Source: Dysgonomonas sp. 521
GTDB taxonomy: Bacteria; Bacteroidota; Bacteroidia; Bacteroidales; Dysgonomonadaceae
NCBI RefSeq assembly: GCF_010501055.1
Contig: NZ_QVMO01000044.1
Location: forward strand, 1-34,267
DNA length: 34,267 nucleotides
Reading direction: 5' to 3'
The position numbers were made by a program, and so were the translations under genes. Numbering within the stretch: the first letter of the stretch is position 1; each line of letters opens with the position of its first letter. The notes below the pieces were generated by a model. It was not told where the DNA came from. It made no database searches and saw only the letters and a program-made list of their open reading frames with translations. Shown piece after piece: positions 8,316-17,718 of this stretch.

Positions 8316-8693
8316 ATGGCAAATAATATGGATAATTCGCAAGTAAGTACGCTATGTCAGATCAGGGATGTATACAGGGCGATTTATGAATTTGAATCAG
8401 ACTTCCAGCAATCATATAACCTGGGGTTGAACGAAGGAATGCTGTTATGCTCGCTGAGCATTCAAAAATATTCTTCAAATGAATTGGCCGGTGTTTTAGG
8501 ATTGAGTAATTCGAATACATCGAAAGTAATAAAATCGGTAGAAAAGAAAGGTCTTATCAAGCGTATTGTGGGGAAAGACGATAAGCGGCAAATGTATTTT
8601 GTATTGACTAATGCCGGGCAAAAAAAGCTTGAATCGATTAAATGCGCTGAATTTAATATTCCTGAATCGTTAAAGCCAGTGATCAAGCTGTAA
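8316..8693 (+). CDS. MarR-family transcriptional regulator
   Basis: 125 aa, the short end for MarR. An N-terminal helix precedes a winged helix: EGMLLCSLSIQKYSSNELAGVLGLSNSNTSKVIKSVEKKGLIKRIVGKDDKRQMYFVLT fits the MarR recognition helix (SNSNTSKVIKSVEKKGLI) and wing (GKDDKRQMYF). It is the last gene of the rhodanese/thioredoxin operon, 23 bp after the lipoprotein. The TTTCC-N3-GGAAA dyads at its own promoter, the efflux promoter and the pldA promoter are natural candidate targets. Autoregulation and control of efflux are inferred from position only. Cys residues (Cys9, Cys26, Cys108) could sense thiol stress. Confidence 0.85.
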   Translation: MANNMDNSQVSTLCQIRDVYRAIYEFESDFQQSYNLGLNEGMLLCSLSIQKYSSNELAGVLGLSNSNTSKVIKSVEKKGLIKRIVGKDDKRQMYFVLTNAGQKKLESIKCAEFNIPESLKPVIKL

Positions 8694-8704
8694 TAGCAGG
8701 ATAT

Positions 8705-8753
8705 AAAAAAAGCAGAAGCAACGGTTTCATTAACTATTGCTCCTGTCTTTTTT
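8705..8753. terminator. Bidirectional hairpin terminator between convergent operons
   Basis: The arms AAAAAAAGCAGAAGCAA (8705-8721) and TTGCTCCTGTCTTTTTT (8737-8753) pair with few mismatches and have A and T tracts on both sides. The hairpin can therefore end the MarR operon (plus) and the nar operon (minus). Confidence 0.7.
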
Positions 8754-8798
8754 GTTATGTCAATGATCCTAAAGAAACAGAGCTTTTATATTATACTA

Positions 8799-9269
8799 TT
8801 ATATACCCAATAACCGGTATTCCTTTATTTTGTACTGATTCAGGATATCGACTAAGAGACTATCCCTTACCGTAATAGTTATCTCCCTGTCAGATTTCAA
8901 CAACCTACGCAACAGTTTATCGTATCCCTTCCCTTTGAGTTCCAGTTTGCCGATTTCATCTATCCAGACAGGAATGTGGTCAGAAGAACTCAATATGTAT
9001 TGTTCGGCTATCTCGAATGTTTCTTTCAGGAAAGCAAACCGTCCCTGGATAAGATAACAGTTCTCGTTTTGGTATATGGATTCTTTTAAACAGATAAAAG
9101 GGATTTCTTCTTTACCGGGTAGCAGAATGAGGTTGTAACCCACAATCGTTTTTTCCTCATTGTATAGTTTTTTTGCGTATAAACCTATACCATCTCCACT
9201 TTCTTCGTATAGTTTTAGAAATCGGGTACTCTTTCCACCATTTACAAGCCCTGTTATAATCCTTATCAT
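8799..9269 (-). CDS. P-loop NTPase (THEP1/DUF2478-like)
   Basis: 156 aa. A Walker A motif lies at the very N-terminus (TGLVNGGKST, residues 6-15) and a Walker B-like WIDEIGKLELKG near residues 101-112. This layout is that of THEP1-type nucleoside triphosphatases and the related DUF2478 family, whose members are sometimes found beside molybdenum genes. It is the last gene of the nar operon, 9 bp after the TonB-dependent receptor. It could couple NTP hydrolysis to cofactor or metal handling for the nitrate reductase, but this rests on position alone. Confidence 0.7.
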   Translation of the reverse strand: MIRIITGLVNGGKSTRFLKLYEESGDGIGLYAKKLYNEEKTIVGYNLILLPGKEEIPFICLKESIYQNENCYLIQGRFAFLKETFEIAEQYILSSSDHIPVWIDEIGKLELKGKGYDKLLRRLLKSDREITITVRDSLLVDILNQYKIKEYRLLGI

Positions 9270-9278
9270 GGGTTGCTC

Positions 9279-11276
9279 TTATTTTTTAATAAACCGGTAA
9301 GCCAACGAAATATAATACCGTCGTCCTTCCATTGGATATCCTTCGGAGAAATAATAGAGTTTGTCGAAGAGATTTTTTATTCCCAGTTTTACATCGAATC
9401 CATTAAACTGTTTACCTATATTAGTATGGAACAGTGCATATCCCGGAATTGTTATTTTGCCGTCACTGCTCATATTCGTTTTGCTGACGGCGGTCATCCG
9501 CGCCTGAATCCTTGTATCATAAAAAGGGCTGACCTGTATCATCGCGTTCCATTTATGATCGGGTACTTCAGTAAACTTTATATTCTTATCCGTTTTGTTT
9601 ATGCGGTTGATATAGCTGTAATTAGTTTCTGCTTCTATCCACCTGTATCGGTAAGATAATCCAGTTTCAAAACCCCTAAAATGAGCTTTCCCTTTATTCT
9701 GAAGTTGCCATATAAGCGGGTCTTCTGTATCCACTCCTGTGATTTCCTGAATGGTATTGGTGAGAAGCATATAATAGGCGCTTGTGTACCATTGCCAATG
9801 ATTCCATTTGCCGTTATAAGTTAAATCCAGATTGTAGGAATGTTCTGTCTTCAGATCGGGATTAGGGACTGCCTTTCCCCGTTTATACGAATATCGCTCT
9901 TTTAGTGAAGCAAAACGGGAATTCCGGGAAAAACTGAAACGTAGTCCATGATTAAGATTGTATCGGTAATCCACTGCTAACTGGTAGTTGATATCGTTGT
10001 CTGATGATTTTGGATAATTCACTATTCCGTATTCTTTAGAACTCTCTAATTGTTCGTAGGCTTCGATAGTGGCGCCCTGATGCCGGAAATATCCAATGCC
10101 AGCCAAAAGGGATAACTTATCATTGATAGTGTAGGTGTTTTCCAAAGAGAGAGAAGCTGTATATTCACTTTGTTCGGCTTCGGGGTCATCATCATCGTGG
10201 CTGCGATGCACATCTTTCTTGTAGTTCGCTCCCAGTTTCAGATGATTGTTTTCTATCCCTTTCCATCCCAATACCAAACCTGCTCCCAGCGAATAATCGT
10301 CATAATAGCTATCGAAAGCCGATTTGCTTTCCTGCGAATTATAGTTTTCATCATCATAAGCTTTCAGCAAGTTATAGTATCGGTCGTAAAACAGACGGGA
10401 TTCCAATCTCCATTCTTTACCAAGGTTAGTTCCGGAAAAGAAATAGATCTGGTCTTTATCCCAATCCTTATATCTCCAGAAACGCGGTTTGCTGTTTTCA
10501 CCCAGATAGGGGGGGACGTATTTATCCGCGCGCACCATACTGTATCCCACAACATATTCATCACCTTCCCGAGGGGTGAAGCCAAACTTTCCATTCAATT
10601 GCCAATCGGTTGTTTCGGAATGATGCCGCTTGCTTCCTTCTTGTAGCCCCTCTACTGCGTCATAGCCCGAAGGCAGGTGGAAATCATTGCGGTGTATCCA
10701 ACCTGCATCCAGTTGCAGGAACCATTTGTCCTGCCTGGTTCCCAGATTTACAGATGTATTCCATAGTGTACTGGCCTGTATGCCTACTTCCAGCTTATTG
10801 GTTGGTGACGCACTGATGATATTTACAGCTCCCCCCATCGTATTCCCGCCTAATAAAAGGGAGGATATTCCTTTTGATACATGGATTTTGGAAACGGAAG
10901 CGGTCTGCAAGCGTCCCAGATCAATGAACCCGTCAAAAGGAACGGATACAGGTATCCCGTCCATATATACCGGAATACGGCTCTGGTTAAATCCTCGCAA
11001 ATAGATCATGGTTTCTCCGCGCGATGAAGCTTCTGTAAGCGTTATCCCCGGTATCCACTCCAATGCTTCGGGCACTTTGGTGATATCCATTTGTTTTATT
11101 TCCAACGAAGATATTTCAGTGCCCGCGGATGCGGGAAGTTTTTCCATCACTACCACTTCTCCCAGTGAGAATGTTTTTATACTGTCGATCTCTTCTTTTC
11201 CAGTGTTCTGGCCATAACTGTTCAGTGTGCATACGACCAGCAGTATACACACTACGACTTGTTTAAAGTTTATCAT
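9279..11276 (-). CDS. TonB-dependent outer-membrane receptor
   Basis: 665 aa. Signal peptide (hydrophobic about 7-18, cut near SYG/Q), then a plug domain (EVVVMEKLPASAG ... IYLRGFNQSRIPVYMDGIPV ... NTMGGAVNIISA, about 40-155), then a long beta-barrel of Trp/Tyr-rich strands ending in YYISLAYRFIKK, an aromatic-rich outer-membrane C-terminus. No carboxypeptidase-like N-domain and no SusD partner, so it is more like a small-ligand receptor (metal, siderophore, cofactor) than a glycan importer. Its start overlaps the narI stop by 4 bp, tying it to the nitrate reductase operon. A molybdenum or iron/heme ligand is a reasonable but unproved guess. Confidence 0.92.
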   Translation of the reverse strand: MINFKQVVVCILLVVCTLNSYGQNTGKEEIDSIKTFSLGEVVVMEKLPASAGTEISSLEIKQMDITKVPEALEWIPGITLTEASSRGETMIYLRGFNQSRIPVYMDGIPVSVPFDGFIDLGRLQTASVSKIHVSKGISSLLLGGNTMGGAVNIISASPTNKLEVGIQASTLWNTSVNLGTRQDKWFLQLDAGWIHRNDFHLPSGYDAVEGLQEGSKRHHSETTDWQLNGKFGFTPREGDEYVVGYSMVRADKYVPPYLGENSKPRFWRYKDWDKDQIYFFSGTNLGKEWRLESRLFYDRYYNLLKAYDDENYNSQESKSAFDSYYDDYSLGAGLVLGWKGIENNHLKLGANYKKDVHRSHDDDDPEAEQSEYTASLSLENTYTINDKLSLLAGIGYFRHQGATIEAYEQLESSKEYGIVNYPKSSDNDINYQLAVDYRYNLNHGLRFSFSRNSRFASLKERYSYKRGKAVPNPDLKTEHSYNLDLTYNGKWNHWQWYTSAYYMLLTNTIQEITGVDTEDPLIWQLQNKGKAHFRGFETGLSYRYRWIEAETNYSYINRINKTDKNIKFTEVPDHKWNAMIQVSPFYDTRIQARMTAVSKTNMSSDGKITIPGYALFHTNIGKQFNGFDVKLGIKNLFDKLYYFSEGYPMEGRRYYISLAYRFIKK

Positions 11277-11944
11277 TTTCTAAAATAATCAATCACAAAA
11301 TGTACCGGTACCATCACCATGTGCATCAACTTGGTAAACGGGAAGATAATAAATATCAGAAACCCGTTAATAATATGCAGTTTGTATACCCAGCTCTGAT
11401 GGGCTATATATTTCCACGAATCGGGTTCGAATATAACAATACCTTGTGCCCAATGTTCCATAGCCATATAATCCTCGAGTGGAGATTGAGTGGTAATGTA
11501 TGTGCCCCACAAACCCAGTGCGATCTGGAAGAATAATAGGGCTACGATGATATAGTCCTGCAATTGACCGGTTGCCCGTACACGTATATTTGTAAACCGG
11601 CGCAGGGCAAGTATGGTAATGCCAGTAAGCGCGGTAATACCCGATAACGAACCCATAATAATGGCGAGCAGGCGCTTGGTTTCGTTCGAAATGAGCCATG
11701 TGTAAAGCCATTCGGGCGTAAGCAGTCCAAAAATATGTCCCAGAAATACCAGTATGATGGCATAATGAAAGAGCGTGCTTCCCCAGCGGATACTTTTATC
11801 GTTGCTGATAAATTGTGACGAAGTGGCTTGTATGGTGTTATTACGCTTGACGGCGCGATAAATAAATCCTGCCGCGAATACGCCCAGAGCGATATAGGGT
11901 AGATATCCCAGGAAGAAATTATTCAGATAATCCGATATTGTCAT
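11273..11944 (-). CDS. narI: Respiratory nitrate reductase gamma subunit (cytochrome b)
   Basis: 223 aa, normal NarI length, with five hydrophobic helices (about 10-30, 50-72, 85-110, 125-150, 180-205). His residues at helix ends (for example LFHYAIILVFLGHIFGL and AHQSWVYKLHIINGF) are positioned to bind the two b hemes. It takes electrons from quinol and passes them to NarH, anchoring NarGH on the cytoplasmic face. It overlaps narJ by 4 bp upstream and the receptor gene by 4 bp downstream. Confidence 0.93.
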   Translation of the reverse strand: MTISDYLNNFFLGYLPYIALGVFAAGFIYRAVKRNNTIQATSSQFISNDKSIRWGSTLFHYAIILVFLGHIFGLLTPEWLYTWLISNETKRLLAIIMGSLSGITALTGITILALRRFTNIRVRATGQLQDYIIVALLFFQIALGLWGTYITTQSPLEDYMAMEHWAQGIVIFEPDSWKYIAHQSWVYKLHIINGFLIFIIFPFTKLMHMVMVPVHFVIDYFRK

Positions 11945-12489
11945 ACACTCACTCCTTTCTTTTTATCAGGCTCGCTCTCCAAAGGAGTAGAGAGGCTATG
12001 TAATATATCCAGAAGAAGGACATAGGGTGTTTCTTTTTTCTCTAGCGCTTGCTTCATATTGTCCAAAATATGAGATACTTCGTGTAGTAGTTTCTCAGAT
12101 TCTTCTACCCGTGTCAGCAGTGACAGGTATTCCAGAAAGAGCGGCAGGTAATCCGGTAATTCGTTGGAGCATGGGGTGAATCCTGACCCGGCATACATCT
12201 CCGTAAGATCTACCATAGCTTGTCCGCGCTCGCGTGAATCGCCATATACGTGGTCGAAAAGATAGAGATTACTGTGGGTCGAAAAATCGAACAACTGTAC
12301 ATATTGCTGTTGCCACCCTGTTAATGACAGCGATAGGACGTAGTCGATAAACACTTGTAATTTGACGCGTTGAGGTTCGTTCAGATAGCTTTCTTCTTCT
12401 ACAATCCCCACCACACCCGAAAGATTCTCCTTTAATTCTTCGTTTGGATAATCCAGTAACAACGACAATATTTTATATGTATTTTGCAT
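11941..12489 (-). CDS. narJ: Nitrate reductase assembly chaperone
   Basis: 182 aa from the ATG at 12487-12489 (MQNTYKILSLLLDYPNEEL), the typical NarJ/TorD-like start. The open frame continues upstream to 12687, but that part lies inside narH in another frame and is not used. The protein is all-helical with the family pattern YVQLFDFSTHSNLYLFDHVYGDSRERGQAMVDL. NarJ binds apo-NarG and is needed for cofactor insertion before membrane docking. It begins 28 bp after narH and overlaps narI by 4 bp. Confidence 0.92.
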   Translation of the reverse strand: MQNTYKILSLLLDYPNEELKENLSGVVGIVEEESYLNEPQRVKLQVFIDYVLSLSLTGWQQQYVQLFDFSTHSNLYLFDHVYGDSRERGQAMVDLTEMYAGSGFTPCSNELPDYLPLFLEYLSLLTRVEESEKLLHEVSHILDNMKQALEKKETPYVLLLDILHSLSTPLESEPDKKKGVSV

Positions 12490-12517
12490 AACTAACGTAT
12501 TTAAATAAAACACACTC

Positions 12518-13987
12518 TTATCTTCCACCAAACAGGTTGCGTCCTTCCTCTTCTTTACCCGGATATTCGTAACCCAACCCGGCCCGTAGTCCGGCCAGAT
12601 CGGTATCTTCCGTTTTCGTAGGAGCTGTTGGAATAACAAACCGGTCTTTGTAATCGGCAATGGCCATATAGCGGTACATATCTTCATAATCGGCCTTTTC
12701 CAGTCCTAATTCCGCGGGAATCAAAGGGTTTTCGTTTTTCTCCACGGTGCGTTGGCGCATATACTGCCTCATGGCCAGCAAACGTGCCAGAGCGGTTCTT
12801 ACAGGGGTTTCGTCTCTTGCCGTCATCATTCGCGCGATATAATTAACCGGGATACGCATTTCATCGACGGTAGCAAAGAAGTTATCCTTTACATCTGCTT
12901 GCTGAAGTACGGGAGACATGGGCGGCACGTACCATACCATAGGTAATGTACGGTATTCGGGATGAAGGGGAAAAGCTACTTTCCATTGTTTCATTAGTTT
13001 ATAGACAGGTGAAGCCTGTGCCGCCCTGATAAATGAATAGGATATTCCTTGTTCCTGTGCCTTGCTGATAATTTGTGGGTCGTCAGGATCAAGTATCAGG
13101 TCAAGCTGCTTTTCGTACAGGTCTTTATCGTTTTCCGTGGCGGCATATTCATCGATACGGTCGGCATCATACAATAATACGCCGATATAGCGGATGCGCC
13201 CTACACAGGATTCGGAGCAGACTGTCGGTTTGCCGTTTTCTATCAGTGGATAGCAGAACGTACATTTCTCTGATTTTTTCCTGTCCCAGTTAAAGTAGGT
13301 CTTTTTGTAAGGGCATGCGCTTACGCATTCACGCCATCCCCGGCATTTATTCTGGTCGATGAGTACGATTCCGTCTTCTTCCCGTTTATATATTGCTCCC
13401 GAAGGACAGGATGCCGCACAGGCGGGATTGAGGCAATGCTCACACAGGCGTGGAACATAAAACATAAATGATTTCTCAAACTCTTCGTATCCTTTTGTAT
13501 CAAAGTCTTTCAGGTTCGGGTCTTTTTTACGTTCATTGAAAGAACCGCCCAGATTATCTTCCCAGTTGGGGCCGTATTCTATTTTTTCCATCCGCCGGCC
13601 TGTGACCAAAGAATAAGGACGGGCACTCGGAGCCGTACGAAAACGTTTCGTCCCCGTCAACTTCGAGAAATCAAAAGTGAAAGGCTCGTAATAATCCTTC
13701 ATGTCGGGTAAATGCGGATTGGCAAAAATCGTAGAAAGAATACTGAGATTGTTTCCTTGCAATAACTGCAACTTGCGTTTCCTGACAGTCCAGCCGCCTT
13801 TGTACCTGTCCTGATTTTCCCATTGTACGGGATAACCTGGTCCGGGTTTGGTTTCTACATTGTTAAACCAAACATACTCCATTCCTTTACGGCTTGTCCA
13901 TACATTTTTGCAGGTAACAGAGCAGGTATGGCAACCGATACACTTGTCAAGACTCAAAACCATAGCCATTTGTGCTTGTATTTTCAT
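12518..13987 (-). CDS. narH: Respiratory nitrate reductase beta subunit (Fe-S)
   Basis: 489 aa, full length. Four Cys groups are visible: CIGCHTCSVTC (Cys16, 19, 22, 26), CEHCLNPACAASCP, CRGWRECVSACP and CTFCYPLIENGKPTVCSESC. The Trp in CRGWREC replaces a Cys, the known signature of the [3Fe-4S] cluster in NarH, so three [4Fe-4S] and one [3Fe-4S] are expected. It passes electrons from NarI hemes to NarG. Its ATG overlaps the narG stop (ATGA). Confidence 0.96.
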   Translation of the reverse strand: MKIQAQMAMVLSLDKCIGCHTCSVTCKNVWTSRKGMEYVWFNNVETKPGPGYPVQWENQDRYKGGWTVRKRKLQLLQGNNLSILSTIFANPHLPDMKDYYEPFTFDFSKLTGTKRFRTAPSARPYSLVTGRRMEKIEYGPNWEDNLGGSFNERKKDPNLKDFDTKGYEEFEKSFMFYVPRLCEHCLNPACAASCPSGAIYKREEDGIVLIDQNKCRGWRECVSACPYKKTYFNWDRKKSEKCTFCYPLIENGKPTVCSESCVGRIRYIGVLLYDADRIDEYAATENDKDLYEKQLDLILDPDDPQIISKAQEQGISYSFIRAAQASPVYKLMKQWKVAFPLHPEYRTLPMVWYVPPMSPVLQQADVKDNFFATVDEMRIPVNYIARMMTARDETPVRTALARLLAMRQYMRQRTVEKNENPLIPAELGLEKADYEDMYRYMAIADYKDRFVIPTAPTKTEDTDLAGLRAGLGYEYPGKEEEGRNLFGGR

Positions 13988-16900
13988 CTTACTGCCTCCT
14001 TTCTTTCTTCCATATCCTCATCTTCCCAGAGAACGGTTTCACATTTGCGGATAATTACAAATTCGTCGCGGTTGGCGCCGATCGTCCCATAATAATTCAG
14101 TCCGTATGATAATTGGGCATATCCGCCAATCATGTGTGTAGGTTTAGGGCAAATGCGGGAAATGGAATTATGTATTCCTCCCCGGTTTCCCGTAATAGAG
14201 CTTAATGGAACATTCACTGTTCTTTCCTGATTGTGATACATAATCAAAGCGCCTTCGGGAATACGTTGCGAAACGATAGCCCGGCAACTTGCCGTTCCGT
14301 TGTCGTTGAACACTTCTACCCAGTCGTTATCCTGTATGTTTATTTTGGCGGCATCCACCTCGCTAATCCAGATAACAGGTCCTCCTCTACCCAATGTAAG
14401 CATGAGTAAATTATCGCTCCATGATGAATGGATAGACCATTTATTGTGAGGGGTAATCAGGTTCAGTGTCAGTGTATCATCGCTAATCCGCAACCTTTCT
14501 TTTACGTTATTAATTTCCTGTTTTGATAAGGGCGGTTTATAGCATACCAGCCCTTCGCCGAATGCCAGCATCCACGGGTGATCCTGATAGATAGACTGCC
14601 GTCCGGTTACGGTACGCCAGGGAATGAGTTCGTGTACATTGGTATAATTGGAGGTATAGTTCACTTCGTGAGATTCAACACCGCTCCATATCGGAGAATT
14701 GAGTACGCGACGGGGCTGTTGTACCAGGTCGTCATAACGGATTTGGGTATCGCCTCCTTCTTCGGTCAAATGCTCTAAATCCAGACCTGTAGGCTTTTCC
14801 AAAGATTTCCATGCTTTACGCGATGTTACGCCATTGCTTTCGGGTGCCAGCGACAGTATGGATTCGATAGCCTGAATATCCGTTTCCAAAGCAGGCAAGC
14901 CTTGTGTAACTCCCCGATCCTGTATCGTTCCGTTCAGTTTCTTGAGGAATTCGTATTCCTCATTTGATTTCCAGGTAATACCTTTTCCTGTTATTCCCGC
15001 TTTTTCCAATAACGGGCCCAAAGAAGTAAAACGTTTATATGTATTCGGATAATCACGCTCCACCACGATCAGTTTACCCATATTGTGCCCGGGGATGGGA
15101 TGATTCCCGCTTTCTTTCCAATCATCCACAAACAAGGGTTCCGATATTTCGCCCGGCGAATCGTGCATCAGTGGCTGCATTACTACATCTTTTTCTACTC
15201 CTAAATGCCCCTGACACAGTTGAGAGAATTTCTCGGAAATACCTTTGAATATATCCCAATCGGTACGCGACTCCCACACAGGGTCTACTGCTTTCGAGAA
15301 AGGGTGAATAAAGGGGTGCATATCCGTGCTGCTGATATCGTTTTTCTCGTACCACGTAGCAGCCGGCAATACAATGTCGGAATGAAGGGAAGACGATGTC
15401 ATCCGGTAGTCGAGCGTAACTACAAGATCGAGTTTGCCTCTTGCTCCTTCATCATGCCAGTTCTGGTAGCGAGGTAGTGGTTCGCCCAGTTCCTTCAGGT
15501 CTTCGCCGAATACACTGTTTTGTGCACCCAGAAGATGCTTCATAAAATATTCCACCCCTTTGGCGCTACTACCGATAAGGTTGGCACGCCAGATGAAGAG
15601 GTTTTTAGGGCTGTTCTCTTTCCTATCCAGATCTTCCGAAGCCAGATTCAGTTCACCTGTATGCAATTTATCGGTGATATAATTGGAAACATCTATATTT
15701 TTAGACTCGGCTTCCTTACATATCAGCAACGGGTTCCGGTCGAATTCGGGCGAAGCGGGAAGCCAACCCATCCGTTGCGATTTGATATTGCAGTCGAGCA
15801 ACGTGAGTTTACTCCATTCGTCTTTCTTGCATAGTGGAGAAATCAAGCTGTCGACTTTCACCTTTTCGTAACGCCACTGATCGCTGTGCATATAGAAGTA
15901 ACTCGTCGTATTCATGTGGCGGGGAGGACGTATCCAGTCCGAAGCAAAAGCCAGTGTTGCCCATCCCGATTGCGGCCGTACTTTTTCCTGACCTACATAA
16001 TGCGCCCAGCCGCCGCCCGATTGCCCTACGGTTCCACACAGGATAAGCAGGTTCATGGCGGCACGATAAGTCATATCGGTATTGTACCACTGGTTGACCC
16101 CGGCGCCAATAATAATCATACTTTTACCTTCTGTTTTGGCAGCGGTTTCGGCAAACTGGCGGGCAACGGTGATTACCCTTTCGGCAGGAACTCCTGTTAT
16201 CTGCTCCTGCCATTTCGGAGTATAGGGAATATTATCGTTATAATCTTTCGCGGTTTGCGGGTCGTTCAATCCTCTTTCCACACCATAGTGAGCGAGCATG
16301 ATGTCGAACACTGTAGCGCATAGTACTTCACCTTCTGCTGTTTGGCATTTCACAACCGGCACTTTTCTTCTTTGTACATCCGCATGGGCAGAGGCGTTGA
16401 AGTAGGGGTTTTTATATTCTTCCCCTCCGAAGTAAGGAAAGGATACATCAATGATTTCGTCTTTTTTATCTATCAGAGATAAAAGAGGGGTATATTCTTT
16501 TCCTGTCCGCAGATCTTCGTTCCGCAGGTTCCACTTGCCTTCGTTGTTCCAGCGCGAACCGATACATCCGTTGGGAACTACCTTTTCGCCCGTTTGCTCG
16601 TCTAGCAACACAGGATACCATTCCGCTTGTTTCTCTATATTTAGTTTATCTTTGAAGTCGGAGGCACGAAGCATCATTCCGGTGCGGTAGCCCCCTTCGT
16701 AAGACTCCAGTTTCACCAGGAAAGGCAGGTCGGAATATTTCCTTACGTATGAGTCGAAATATGGAGTTGTTTTATCTACAAAAAATTCTTTCAGAATAAC
16801 ATGTCCCATAGCCATTCCTAATGCGGAATCAGTTCCCTGTTTCGGATTCAACCATATATCGGCAAATTTGCTTGCGTCACTGTAATCAGACGATATGGTA

Positions 16901-17709
16901 ATAACTTTCGTTCCCTTGTATCTTACCTGCGTAAGGAAGGGCGAATCGGGCGTGCGTGTTACAGGTACATTGGAGCCCCACAGCATGATAAAAGACGAAT
17001 TGTACCAATCGGCGCTTTCGGGAACATCGGTTTGTTCACCCCATGTTTGCGGGGAAGCAGGAGGCAGGTCGCAATAGAAATCATAAAAACTGAGGCATGT
17101 GCCTCCAATAAGGCTTAAGTAACGGGTTCCCGCGGCATATGACACCATCGAAAAAGCCGGGATAGGAGTAAATCCCACCAGGCGGTCGGGCCCGTATTTC
17201 TTTATGGTATAGATATTGGCGGCAGCAATGATTTCCTGTGCCAGATTCCAGTCCAGACGGACGAATCCACCTAATCCCCGTCTTTCTTTGTATTTTTTAG
17301 AGGCAACCTCATCAGCCATCACCGCTTCCCAAGCCGGGACAGGATCATGTAGTATAGCTTTTTGCTGTTGATAGGCTTCCAGCAACTCATGGCGTATCAT
17401 CGGGTGTTTCACACGTCCCGAGTTATACAGATACCATGAATAACTCGCTCCGCGAGGACATCCGCGCGGTTCGTGGTTCGGCAGTCCCGGACGGTTTTGC
17501 GGATAATCCGTTTGTTGGATTTCCCACGTAACAATACCTTTCTTTACGAATATTTTCCAGGAACAGGAGCCTGTACAATTTACACCGTGAGTAGAACGTA
17601 CCTCTTTATCGTGTTGCCAACGGTTGCGGTAAAAGTTTTCCCATGCTCTCTGTCCGGTATCTCCGGCTCCCGAAAAGAACTTCTTTTTTTGTAGAAGAGA
17701 CTTTATCAT
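13984..17709 (-). CDS. narG: Respiratory nitrate reductase alpha subunit (Mo-bisMGD)
   Basis: 1241 aa, full length. No Tat signal: the N-terminus runs straight into the FS0 cluster motif HGVNCTGSCS ... GCPRG (His41, Cys45, Cys49, Cys84), whose His ligand marks membrane-bound NarG. The FYCDLPPASP segment (Asp214) corresponds to the Mo-coordinating Asp in E. coli NarG. Further molybdopterin-binding blocks follow, for example MLWGSNVPVTRTPDS and IIGAGVNQWYNTD. It reduces nitrate to nitrite on the cytoplasmic side. The gene is 9 bp after narK and overlaps narH. The whole reading frame appears intact. Confidence 0.97.
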   Translation of the reverse strand: MIKSLLQKKKFFSGAGDTGQRAWENFYRNRWQHDKEVRSTHGVNCTGSCSWKIFVKKGIVTWEIQQTDYPQNRPGLPNHEPRGCPRGASYSWYLYNSGRVKHPMIRHELLEAYQQQKAILHDPVPAWEAVMADEVASKKYKERRGLGGFVRLDWNLAQEIIAAANIYTIKKYGPDRLVGFTPIPAFSMVSYAAGTRYLSLIGGTCLSFYDFYCDLPPASPQTWGEQTDVPESADWYNSSFIMLWGSNVPVTRTPDSPFLTQVRYKGTKVITISSDYSDASKFADIWLNPKQGTDSALGMAMGHVILKEFFVDKTTPYFDSYVRKYSDLPFLVKLESYEGGYRTGMMLRASDFKDKLNIEKQAEWYPVLLDEQTGEKVVPNGCIGSRWNNEGKWNLRNEDLRTGKEYTPLLSLIDKKDEIIDVSFPYFGGEEYKNPYFNASAHADVQRRKVPVVKCQTAEGEVLCATVFDIMLAHYGVERGLNDPQTAKDYNDNIPYTPKWQEQITGVPAERVITVARQFAETAAKTEGKSMIIIGAGVNQWYNTDMTYRAAMNLLILCGTVGQSGGGWAHYVGQEKVRPQSGWATLAFASDWIRPPRHMNTTSYFYMHSDQWRYEKVKVDSLISPLCKKDEWSKLTLLDCNIKSQRMGWLPASPEFDRNPLLICKEAESKNIDVSNYITDKLHTGELNLASEDLDRKENSPKNLFIWRANLIGSSAKGVEYFMKHLLGAQNSVFGEDLKELGEPLPRYQNWHDEGARGKLDLVVTLDYRMTSSSLHSDIVLPAATWYEKNDISSTDMHPFIHPFSKAVDPVWESRTDWDIFKGISEKFSQLCQGHLGVEKDVVMQPLMHDSPGEISEPLFVDDWKESGNHPIPGHNMGKLIVVERDYPNTYKRFTSLGPLLEKAGITGKGITWKSNEEYEFLKKLNGTIQDRGVTQGLPALETDIQAIESILSLAPESNGVTSRKAWKSLEKPTGLDLEHLTEEGGDTQIRYDDLVQQPRRVLNSPIWSGVESHEVNYTSNYTNVHELIPWRTVTGRQSIYQDHPWMLAFGEGLVCYKPPLSKQEINNVKERLRISDDTLTLNLITPHNKWSIHSSWSDNLLMLTLGRGGPVIWISEVDAAKINIQDNDWVEVFNDNGTASCRAIVSQRIPEGALIMYHNQERTVNVPLSSITGNRGGIHNSISRICPKPTHMIGGYAQLSYGLNYYGTIGANRDEFVIIRKCETVLWEDEDMEERKEAVR

Positions 17710-17718
17710 AGCGTTCTG

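Noticed and set aside
12490..12687. N-terminal extension of the narJ frame
   Set aside because: It overlaps narH in another frame and lacks NarJ similarity; homology starts at the ATG ending at 12489.
15886..16323. 145-residue plus-strand open frame inside narG
   Set aside because: It is antisense to conserved narG sequence and has no recognisable protein features.
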